A stretch of DNA of 64,000 nucleotides from Okapia johnstoni. Lineage: Eukaryota; Chordata; Mammalia; Artiodactyla; Giraffidae. Below the pieces are notes generated by a model. The model worked only from the letters and a program-made list of their open reading frames with translations. It did no database searches and was not told the origin of the DNA. Numbering within the stretch: the stretch's first letter is position 1; each line of letters starts with the position of its first letter. The stretch is from NCBI GenBank assembly GCA_024291935.2, contig CM044321.1:57096985-57160984 (forward strand). The letters run 5' to 3'. Both the position numbers and the translations under genes were made by a program. Below are positions 10,316 to 22,619 of this stretch, one piece after another.

Positions 10316-10977
10316 GGTCCGTCTGGTAAACTGCTATTCAAATGCTCCTGCTCCTCTGAAGATGTCCTTTAGACGTTTCGATGGTGCTTCCTGGTTTTAC
10401 GCTATTAAAACCGCGCAGCACCTTGTCATCAGTTCTTTGCCCGCAGCCCCCACCCCTCTTCCCTCAAAGAATTCTCAAAAGGCCAGTTTCGTCGTCCCAT
10501 ACATGGTCCCCGCTAGGAGTGGGCAAAATCCAGCTCCTCATAGGTGTTCCAGAGGGTGTTTGTTTTTGTTTTGGCAGACTTCGCTTAACGGATTGGGCGG
10601 GAGGAGCGCGGGCGCGAGAGGGAGGGCGCCGCCCACGGAGGAGAGGGGCGTGCCCGCCCCGGGTGCGCTCGCCCGATACTCCCCGGCGGGGGCCTCGGCC
10701 GCAGCCCCGGGTCCACCTGGCGATAGCGAGGGGGCCCGCGCGCACCCACCGGGCCGGGTAGCGCCCTTACCCGGCCACCCAGGCCCGCAGGGGCGAGTTT
10801 CGAGGAGAGGCGGGCTGAGGCGGCGGCGGCGGCGGCGGCGGCGGCGGCTGCCTCCGGGCGGGCGCCTGGGTTGCAGGCCCGGGGCTCCCCGCCGCCCCCC
10901 CGCGCCTCGCCTCGCCTCGCCTCGCCCAGCACCCCGGTGCCCTCCCGACGCCGGCGGGCCCGCGAGCTTCGCGGACG

Positions 10978-11040
10978 TGACGCCGCGGGCGGAAGTGACG
11001 TTTTCCCGCGGTTGGACGCGGCGCTAGATTGCCGGGCGGG
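10978..11040 (+). promoter_or_regulatory. RB1: RB1 core promoter: ETS/RBF-1, ATF and E2F sites
   Basis: In order: GGAAGT (10991-10996, ETS-like RBF-1 site), TGACGT (10996-11001, ATF/CRE-like) and TTTCCCGC (11002-11009, E2F), with an extra TGACGCC at 10978-10984 and a Sp1-like GGGCGGGGGAGGG at 11034-11046 just beyond. The same compact order is known from the human RB1 promoter, where mutations in the RBF-1 and ATF sites are found in hereditary retinoblastoma. The TATA-less layout fits. By comparison with human mRNA, transcription probably starts near 11020-11030, giving a 5' UTR of about 165-170 nt. The start site is inference. Confidence 0.85.
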
Positions 11041-11192
11041 GGAGGGCCGGCCCGGTTTTTTTTTCTCAGGGGAACGTTCGAATTATTTTTGTAACGGGAG
11101 TCGGCCGAGGACGGGGCGTGCCCGAGGTGCGCGCGTCCTCTCCTCCCCAGCCGTCCTCCAGCGCCCGCCGGCTCCTGCCCTGCGAGCGCGTC

Positions 11193-11335
11193 ATGCCGCC
11201 CAAAACCCCCCGGAGAGCAGCCGCCGCCGCCGCCGCCGCCGCCGCGGAGCCCCCGCCGCCGCCGCCGCTCCCGCCGCCGCCCCCTGAGGAGGACCCCGAG
11301 CAGGACAGCGGCCCCGAGGACCTGCCTCTGGCCAG
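11193..11335 (+). CDS. RB1: RB1 exon 1 (coding part), residues 1-47
   Basis: Start codon at 11193 in the context gcgtcATGc, followed by MPPKTPRR, the conserved pRB N-terminus with the CDK site T5. It continues with ten alanines, a [12 protein letters not shown] run and [17 protein letters not shown]. The alanine run is uninterrupted and the proline run longer than in human pRB; these account for the two extra residues. The segment is disordered in known pRB structures. The exon ends ...gccag with donor gtgagc at 11336, leaving 2 nt of codon 48 (phase 2). An in-frame TAG at 11025-11027 bounds the open leader upstream; I keep the 11193 ATG because it matches the family start. Confidence 0.97.
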
Positions 11336-14219
<2,884 letters not shown>

Positions 14220-14235
14220 TGAAAACATTTTTTTA

Positions 14236-15110
14236 ATTTCAGAAGTAATTTTTAATCACTGTAGAAAATTTGGAAAGGGGAAAATTACAAAACAAAGTTA
14301 CTAATAATCCTGTCACCCAGAGGTAATTTATTTCTGATAACATTAACAATTTAAAAAACCCAACTCTCCATGTAACCCCCACACCAAAGTATTTTAAAGC
14401 AAATCTTAGGTTTCATATTTTATTCATGAATAGTTCACTATGCTGTAAAGACTTTTTAAAAAACAAAAAATGACTCAAAATAATTTTTATAACTCACAAA
14501 ATAATTTTTAATATCATAATATATAATCAATATTGAAATTTCCTGATTGCCTTATAATTATTTATTTAGAATTCAGAATCTTTGATAATATTTTGATATT
14601 CCATTTTTTTCTTGAATACATATGCATATGTATTCAACATCTATGTAGATAATAATACTATTACTAGCAAATAATTGTTGACATTTTATGTGTACTGGGG
14701 AATATTGTAAGCACTTTGCAAATAGCTCATCTGACAAGCCTTTAAGATGTGAAGTATAAAATCTTTTATTTTAAATGTGAAAGGTAAAATCTTCATTTTA
14801 TAAATGAAGTCACTGAAGCTGAGTGAGATTGAGTAACTTAACTAAGAATCCTGACTAATAAGATCTAAAACACAGATTTTGGATCGTACATATAGTTATA
14901 TATGTAATTACATGTAATTTTGTATCTTTAAAAAATTTATTTTCTTAACATGAGCATATTATGTTGTTAAATATTTTTTGATATATTTGATAATGTCATT
15001 TCCAGTGGTATTATAATATTTTATCCATTAGATGTATTCTGATTTGTTAGCTTACTGTTATTTGACATTTTCCCCCCAACTTTTTGGAGCTGTAAAATAA
15101 TGTGATAAAC
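14236..15110. repeat. Old L1-like 3' sequence (uncertain) with MIR inside
   Basis: The words gaaaatttggaaaggggaaa and aataatcctgtcacccagag match the style of an ancient mammalian LINE 3' region that recurs at about 33.9-34.3 kb and 48.5-48.8 kb. At 14665-14870 a MIR-like segment is seen (ttataaatgaagtcactgaag, gtaacttaactaagaatcc). Very diverged, so boundaries are approximate. Confidence 0.4.
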
Positions 15111-15427
15111 ATCCTTATTCGTAAGAGTGATACCTGGCGCAAATTAAGTCTTAAATTACTTGTTAAATGGATTAATGAATGAATCTCTGATTATTAGGAT
15201 AAATTCTTACAATTTGAATTACTGAGTTAAAAGCTATGAGCATTTATAAAACTATTGGTAATTATTGCTAAATTGCACTCTAATCACTTTTAATGAGTTT
15301 ATGTTTTCATTCAGCATTGTATTAGAGTACACTGCTGTCTTTTTTTTTACTGATCCGATCAATGTAGCAAAATATGTTTATGTACATCCCATAAAAATAA
15401 CTACTTATAACTGTTAAAAAAAAAAAA

Positions 15428-15812
15428 AGTCTCTAGTGTTTTAGTCTGTTTGAACTATTACAACAAATACCTTAGACAGCATAGCTTATAAACAATAGAA
15501 ATTTATTTCTCAGTGTTCTGGAGCTGGGAAGTCCAAGATCATGGTGCAGGCAGATTCTGGGTCTAGTAAAGGCACAATTCTTTATTCACAGGGAATTCAC
15601 AGATAGTGCCTTGTCACTGGCCTCGGTTGGCAGAGCTGGTGGGAGCTTTTGCTGGCCTCTTTCAGAAGGGCACCAATTCCATTCATGAGGGCCTTTCCCT
15701 CCTGACCTAATCACTCCTGAAGGCTCTACCTCCTGATACCATCTTGTTGGGCATCAGATTTTCAGCATCTGAATTTGAGGGGGACACAAGCATTCAGTCT
15801 ATAGCACCTGGT
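15428..15812 (-). mobile_element. MaLR-type LTR (MST/MLT1-like)
   Basis: On + the segment reads agaaatttatttctcagtg, gttctggagctgggaagtcc, then tgacctaatcactcctga and gggggacacaagcattcag, which is the reverse complement of an ERVL-MaLR solo LTR. It follows a poly-A run at 15417-15428. No internal retroviral sequence is attached. Confidence 0.75.
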
Positions 15813-16147
15813 AATGAGAAAACAAACCTCACAATTTCCAAAGATCTGAACATATTCTAGAACTACATACTAAAAAGGCATTCTTGAAGAATCTTGGATG
15901 AATGACTTTGGTATTATCATCCCAAAGCACCTAATATATGTTTCCACTGATTTGGGTACATCATGTACAAAGCCATTTCTTTGTGTGTGCTGTTAAAGAG
16001 AGTCATCACTCCTTCACTTCTCTCTCTCCCATAAATACTGGGCTTTTAGTTTTCAGAAAGTTGAGAAGGGGTAGTTGATTATAGACAGTATTGGTAAGTG
16101 CAGATTTTTAGTTGCCAATTTTTAAGTGAGTTGTGTTCCAGATCTCT

Positions 16148-16313
16148 TGAAAGTGAAAGTGAAAGTTGCTCAGTCGTGTGGAACCCTGATCCATGGAACT
16201 CTCCAGGCCAGAATACTGGATTGGGTAGCCTTTCCCTTCTCCAGGGGATCTTCCGAACCCGGGTCTCCCACATTACAGGTGGATTCTTAACCAGCTGAGC
16301 CACAAGGGAAGCC
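16148..16313 (-). repeat. Bov-tA type SINE
   Basis: Complement of the SINE head at the right edge (ctgagccacaagggaagccc) and of the tail at the left (gttgctcagtcgtgtgg). The tail is shortened by a deletion after the gtcgtg block. Confidence 0.85.
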
Positions 16314-16388
16314 CAAGAATACTGGAGTGGGTAGCCTATCCCTTCTCCAGCTGATCTTCCTGACCCAGGAATCCAGATCTCTTAGTAA
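16314..16388 (-). repeat. Second partial SINE copy, in tandem
   Basis: Directly after the SINE, aagaatactggagtgggtag is repeated and runs to gacccaggaatccagatctc. It duplicates the central part of the same SINE, so it is either a local duplication or a second insertion. Confidence 0.7.
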
Positions 16389-17034
16389 GTACAATAAGGT
16401 AGTTAGATTTGCAGGCTAGTTCACAGGAAACTTTTTTTAAAAAACTGAATTCTAGCAGTAATAGTTTTGGGCTTTGGACTTTCATATATACATATATAAA
16501 TAAATAAATGTTTCTGCTTTTGTATCCTACCCTTTTCTTTCCCCTGGCTTTGTCCCTATCTTCCATAGCAACTGGCATAGTTTAAAACTCATCTCCTGAT
16601 GATGCTCTTGATGGGGACTAGGAGATGAGAAGTCATTCCTAGTTGTGTGCTGAGGAAAATAAGAAAGGAATTTCATGTTACATTTGGGACTTGGGGCATC
16701 TTTTCGTTGGGTATGACAGGATGATGTTGTATTTTTCTGTTACAGTTCACCAGACTCTTCCATAGAAATGTTATTTTCAGTGATAGTTAAGTTTTTGAGA
16801 GTTGGCCTGATAATTTAAGCATCATTTATACAGTAATTTCTAAGGGAGAATGTGACACAGTGAGTGCTGAGGAGCCAGAGAGTGACAAAATAAACCTGTT
16901 TCTGATGCAGCCATTCTAGTTGCACGTGGCTATCTTCTTTGAAACAAGTAGAATGTGGTAACTCAGGGTAATTTTTGGCAACTGAAAATAGATGATGTTT
17001 ATTGGAACAAAGGATGGGTTAAGAACAAGAATTT

Positions 17035-17230
17035 GTCATGAGACTGGACTGACTCAAGTTTCAAATCTACCATTTACTGCCTCTGTGATTTTGAAAAGGT
17101 ACCTAAAATCTCCAAGTCTCAATTATCTTATTTGTAAATGGAGCTAACAATAATTTCTGGGTCTTGGAGTTATTTGGTAGATTAAATAAATTCATGCATA
17201 TAAAGCACTTATTAGTGTAAATAAGTGCTT
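17035..17230 (+). repeat. Probable MIR
   Basis: The order aaatctaccatttactgcct, ctccaagtctcaattatctt, atttgtaaatggagctaaca, tagattaaataaattcatgc follows the MIR consensus. Confidence 0.6.
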
Positions 17231-17644
17231 ATATTTGGTCATGCAAGCAGAATATTTTGACTAATGAGCCACTGCAGAAAATCTTATATTAATATTTTTT
17301 AAAAGAATTTAAGGATCAGTTAAAATGGTTGAAGTTTTAAGTGGATGTATAATGATTCTGATGTGGCACTTTCATTAAAATTCACATTTTTAGGTTCTTG
17401 AGAGTAAAAAAAAGTTGTTTATACATGCAGTAAAGCATATATTAATCCTTTTAAAGGAAAGGTTTGTGGTATTTTGTCTAGAAATTTCTCCTTTTTGTAT
17501 AAATGTTTAGTAACTGTGTAATATGTGATTGCTGTCATATAATTAAATTGTGTTCATGCTGTTTACAGCATATGAATAAAATAAGAAATTGGTCAGGTAT
17601 ACTTCTCATACTGTGAGTTACAGTGAATCAGTTGTTGGAATATT

Positions 17645-17805
17645 GGTTTTCTTTCTGCATCTTGAATGACAGAGTGGCAGAGAAGAAAAAAACCTTGGAC
17701 CTCAGGGCAAAAAACTTTTATTGTAGTTGTAATGTAGCTATATGATTTTAGGCAAATTGGTTAATCCCAGTCTCAGTTTGCTCATCTGAAAAGCAGAAAT
17801 GATGT
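17645..17805 (+). repeat. Probable MIR
   Basis: The segment gtagctatatgattttaggc, cagtctcagtttgctcatct, gaaaagcagaaatgatgtc follows MIR with clear divergence. Confidence 0.5.
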
Positions 17806-18191
17806 CTGAATGTCAGCCTTTTAGGCTTTTGCATAGGGGTGTGTGTGTGTATTTGTATGTTTGTATGTTTATTTGTGTGTGTATATATTCAAGGGCTTTG
17901 AAATATATTACCCTTGATAGAAGCATTTTAGAGGTAATTACATTTAGAAAGATAGTTGAAGAGAATAGTTTGGAATTAGAGTAAAACTAGGCCTTCTATT
18001 TAAGCAATGCTGCAAAAATATGAAGAGGTTTCTTAATAACCTTAGCAGAATATATTTTAAAATTGTGTGTAATGAAAAATTTCTTTACCTGTAATTTAGT
18101 CCTTAGTTATATATATACTCTTTCTATTTGAAGATAGTGCTTATAGTCTGATTGCTTGTGGTTTTTGCTGAGCAAAATACATTTAAGAACA

Positions 18192-18254
18192 TGTTTGTGT
18201 GTGTGTCCTCAGGCATGTCTGACTCTTTGTGGCCCCATGGACTGTAAACTGCTC
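18192..18254 (-). repeat. Short Bov-A tail fragment
   Basis: Only about 55 bases of the BovB-type tail are present (catgtctgactctttgtgg, ccccatggactgtaaactg), preceded by a short TG repeat. Confidence 0.65.
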
Positions 18255-18849
18255 AAGAACATGTACGTGAATGTTACATTTGTATTACAGATGTAGGATA
18301 TCTGCAGGTTCTTTTATTTCTGATTCTACTTCTAAGATTAATTTTTAAAGACATTTTATTTTGAAGAGTTTCAGATATTTATATAAGTAGGTTAGAGAAA
18401 ATAGTATGAACTCTCACATACCTCTTAATCTATACATACTTCAGTATGTATGGGGGGGGGGTAAGAACTCTTTAAAAAAGTGATTGATGACCATTGACTG
18501 GAGCCATTAGAGGTTTCTAAATGGTGAACTAATCTTTCCCTTTTCAATTATTAGTTGTAGTTCTTCTGTAAATAGAAACTTTCCTTCGTCAACTATGCTT
18601 ATTCTGAAGTATAGATCATTCAGGAAAGATAGGATAAGAGCTATATTCTTTGCATTTATTGACTAGTTTTCAAGCTGATGAGTTTGTCTTGAAACATTCC
18701 CCAAAAGTGACCAATGATTATAATCATCTTTTCAAGTATTAATATTATCTTATAATACCAATAGACCAGTTTGACTATACGTAGACATTTAATAAGATCC
18801 TTACTCAAAGATAATATAACATTCAATTGATCTTTGAATAGTGTTGGGG

Positions 18850-20085
18850 TTAGCGGAAGCAAGCTTCAGCAATACGTGAACCGTGAACTCTCAGATGTTC
18901 AAGCTGGTTTTAGAAAAGGCAGAGGAACCAGAGATCAAATTGCCAACATCCGCTGGATCATCAAAAAAGTAAGAGAGTTCCAGAAAAACATCTATTTCTG
19001 CTGTATTGACTATGCCAAAGCCTTTGACTGTGTGGATCACAATAAACTGTGGAAAATTCTGAAAGAGATGGGAATACCAGACCACCTAACCTGCCTCTTG
19101 AGAAACCTGTATGCAGGTCAAGAAGCAACAGTTAGAACTGGACATGGAACAACAGACTGGTTCCAAATAGGAAAAGGAGTACGTCAAGGCTGTATATTGT
19201 GACCCTGCTTATTTAACTTATATGCAGAGTACATGGTGAGAAACGCTGGGCTGGAAGAAGCACAAGCTGGCATCAAGATTGCAGGGAGAAATATCCATAA
19301 CCTCAGATATGCAGATGACACCACCCTTATGGCAGAAAGTGAAGAAGAACTAAAAAGGCTCTTGATGAAAGTGAGAGAGGAGAGTGAAAAAGTTGGCTTA
19401 AAGCTCAACATTCAGAAAACTTAAGATCATGGCATCTGGTCCCATCACTTCATGGCAAATAGATGGGGAAACAGTGGAAACAGTGTCAGACTTTATTTTT
19501 CTGGGCTCCAAAATCACTGCAGATGGTGACTGCAGCCATGAAATTAAAAGACACTTACTCCTTGGAAGAAAAGTTATGACCAATCAAGATAGCATATTAA
19601 AAAGCAGAGACATTACTTTGCCAACAAAGGTCTGTCTAGTCAAGGCTATGGTTTTTCCAGTAGTCATGTGTGGATGTGAGAGTTAGACAGTGAAGAAAGC
19701 TGAGCGCGGAAGAATTGATGCTTTTGAACTGTGGTGTTGGAGAAGACTCTTGAGAGTCCCTTGGACTGCAAGGAGATCCAACCAGTCCATCCTAAAGGAG
19801 ATCAGTCCTGGGTGTTCATTGGAAGGACTGATGTTGAAGCTGAAACTTCAGTACTTTGGTCACCTGATGCGAAGGATTGACTCATTGGAAAAGACCCTAA
19901 TGCTGGGAAGGATTGGGGTCAGGAGGAGAAGGGGACGACAGAGGATGAGATGGCTGGATGGCATCACCGAGTCGATGGACATGAGTTTGGGTAAACTCCG
20001 GGAATTGGTGATGGACAGGGAGGCCTGGCGTGCTGCAATTCACAGGGTCGCAAAGGGTCGGACACAACTGAGCGACTGAACTGAA
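18850..20085 (+). mobile_element. BovB LINE, 5'-truncated, with RT fragments
   Basis: About 1.24 kb from the beginning of the RT domain (QQYVNRELSDVQAGFRKGRG) to the 3' terminus (actgagcgactgaactgaat). Active-site codons YADD at 19318-19329. A TGA at 19200-19202 breaks the frame just after the RQGCIL motif, a one-base insertion follows near 19421, and a TAG sits at 19685. It is a dead copy in sense orientation in RB1 intron 2. Nearly the same segment is present inverted at 26954-28290. Confidence 0.9.
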
Positions 20086-20284
20086 TTAGGGGCAGCAAAC
20101 CTCCACACAGTTGACAATCTGTATTACTTATGGTTGACCCTCTGTATACACAGTTTCTTCATATACATGGTTCCTCCATTTCTGTAGTTTCACATCTGAG
20201 AGTTTAGCCAATCTCAGCTCATGTAGTAGTATAATATTTACTATTGGAAAAAAAAATTGCCTATAGTGTAGTACTATAGTCTTG

Positions 20285-20515
20285 CAAAGAGTTGACTGAC
20301 TGGAAAAGGCCTTGATGCTGAAAAAGATCGAAGGCAAGGGCGGGGCAGGCAGCAGCAGAGGGTGAGATGGTTAGATAGCATCACCAACTCAATGGACATG
20401 AATTTGAGCAAATTCTAGGAGATAGTGAAGGACAGGGAAGCCTGGCGTGCTGCAGTCTGTGGGGTCACAAAGAGTCAGACACAACTTAGCAACTGGAAAA
20501 CAACAGTAGCCTTTA
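20285..20515 (+). repeat. BovB 3' tail fragment
   Basis: BovB 3' region again: ttgactgactggaaaaggcc, atcaccaactcaatggacat, ggcgtgctgcagtctgtggg, cacaaagagtcagacacaac. Shorter and more diverged than the copy 200 bp upstream. Confidence 0.8.
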
Positions 20516-20689
20516 CTATTGAAGAAAAATATATAACACACAGTTTGCAGCCATGTTCTTCAAGAGTCAGCTGATTTTGTAATTTCAAGAATGAAATGGA
20601 AATAAGATCACGTAGTATTTAACCTTAGGGATTGTCTTTTTTTCATTAAGCATAACTCCCTGGAGACACATTGATGTTAAATGTCATTA

Positions 20690-21090
20690 TATTTGTTTGC
20701 TAAGGGTGCCATAGAAAAATACCATAGACTGAGTGGTTTAGACAACAGAAGTGTGTTTTCTCACAGTTCTGGAGGCTGGAAGTCCAAGATGAAGTATGGG
20801 CAGGTTTGGTTTCTTCTGAGGCCTCCCTCCTTGGTTTGCAGATGGCTGCCTTCTCCCTGTCTTCTGGAATGGTTTTCCTGTGCACAAACCCCTGGTGCCC
20901 TTTTGGGTGTCCAGACTTCCTGTTCATGTAAGGATGCTAGTCAGATTCAATTAGGTTTACACTTTTGTCCTCATTTTAACTTATGTACCACTTGAGACCC
21001 TATCTCCAAACACAGTTATGTTCTCAGATACTTAGGGTTCAGGCTTCAACATAGGAATTTTGTGGAGGGAACACAATCCAGCTCATTGAA
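20690..21090 (-). mobile_element. MLT1-type MaLR LTR
   Basis: On + it reads tgctaagggtgccatagaaa, cacagttctggaggctggaa, gatggctgccttctccctgt, ctatctccaaacacagttat, the reverse complement of an MLT1-family LTR. Close to complete; no internal part attached. Confidence 0.8.
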
Positions 21091-21099
21091 AATAGTCTG

Positions 21100-21790
21100 T
21101 TTCTTTGTTATTTTTTGGTAGTATTCCCTGGTATGTCTGGACCACAGTTTGTTTAACCATTTGTTTAACCATTCACTTATTGAAAGGTGGCTGTGTTGTT
21201 TGTAGGTTTTAGCTACTATGAATGAAACTGCTATATCTCTATCATTTGTTATAGATTTTTATTGTGGACATCAGTTTTCCACTCTTTAAACACCAAGGAG
21301 TGTTGTTGTTGGATGCTATTGCAGAGATCCTATGGTAAGAGTATGTTCATTTTTGTGGGAAACCTCCAAATTAGGTCCAGAGTGGTGGTACCATTCAAGA
21401 AAGCGCTTCTTGTTTCATATTTCTGCGAGCATTTGGTGTTGTCACTGTCTTGCATTTTGGCCGTTCTAATAGATATGATATCTCACTGGTTTAATTTGTA
21501 ATTCTCTTAATGGTGTATGATGCTAAACATCTTTTCATATACTTATTTGCCATCTGTACATCTTCTTTGGAGAGGTGTTGACACCTTGTGCCAATTTTTT
21601 AATCTGTTGTTTATTTACTCATTGTTGAGTTTTAGGAGGAGTTTGTGTATTTTGGAAAACAGTCCTCTTTAGATATTCCCTTTGCCGGTATTTTCTCCCA
21701 TTCTGTGGCTTAACTTCTCTTTCTCTTGACAGTGTCTTTTGTCGAGCAGAAATAACTTTAATAAAGTCTAGGTTATAAATTCTTTCTTTT
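21100..21790 (-). mobile_element. LINE-1 ORF2 3' end / 3' UTR fragment, antisense
   Basis: The + strand shows the complement of the L1 3' region: ctaaacatcttttcatatac, tgccatctgtacatcttctt, tattttctcccattctgtgg. It is old and interrupted. It is followed within 40 bp by an L1 ORF2 fragment of opposite orientation, so homologous segments lie as an inverted repeat. Confidence 0.7.
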
Positions 21791-21824
21791 ATGAATCATG
21801 CCTTTGGTATTGTATCATTATCAT

Positions 21825-22615
21825 TGCCATCACACTTCCTGATTTCAAACTATTACACAGCTGTAGTCAATAAAATAGAATGGGATTTAGCATTCAGACA
21901 GACACACAGATCAAGAGAAAAGAAAAGAGAGCCCAGAAATAAACCCCTACACATATATGGTCAGCTAATTTATGACAGAAGGAGCCAAGAATATTCAATA
22001 GAGATAAGACCATCTCTTCACTAAAGGGTTATGGGAAAACTGGACCACTTTCTCACACTATAGATAAAAATTAACTTATATTGGATTAAGAGACTTGAAC
22101 ATAAGAAACCACAAACTCCTAGAAGAAAACGTAGGTGCAAGCTCCTTGACCACCACCTTGGCAATGATTTTTTGAATTTGACACCAAAAGCAGAGCCAAC
22201 AAAAGCAAAAATAAACAAGTAAACTTCATCAAAATAAAAAGCTTCTGTATAGGAAAGGAAACCATTGACAAAATGAAAAGGCAGCCTACCAATTGGGAGA
22301 AAATATTTTCAAATCTTGTATCTAATAAGGAGTTAATATCCAAAATACTTACAGAACAAACAATCCAGTTTAAAAAAAATGGGCTGAGGGACAGAATAGG
22401 TATTTTTCCATGGAAGACATACAGATGGCTAACAAGTACCTGGTGCGTAACCTCTAATAATCAGGGAAATGCACATCAAAACCACAGGAAAACACCACTC
22501 CCATCTGTTAGAATGGTTACTATCAAAAAGACAAGAACAAGCTTTGGTGACAATATAGAGAAAAGTACATCGTTGGTAAGAATGTATATTGGTGCATCCA
22601 CTGTGAAAAACCATA
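21825..22615 (+). mobile_element. LINE-1 ORF2 3' fragment, sense
   Basis: Reads in L1 ORF2 order: cacacttcctgatttcaaac, gcccagaaataaacccctac, aactcctagaagaaaacgta, aattgggagaaaatattttc, up to ggtaagaatgtatattggtg. Several frameshifts and stops. Breaks off at about 22615, where a GC-rich L1 5' end begins. Confidence 0.8.
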
Positions 22616-22619
22616 CCTG

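Noticed and set aside
10362..11027. 221-codon open frame on the + strand across the promoter
   Set aside because: Ends before the RB1 leader, low-complexity Arg/Pro/Gly composition typical of CpG islands, no recognisable domain.
11118..11192. Upstream GTG start in frame with RB1
   Set aside because: GTG is not a normal eukaryotic start, and the ATG at 11193 gives the family N-terminus MPPKTPR. Kept only as a low-interest finding.
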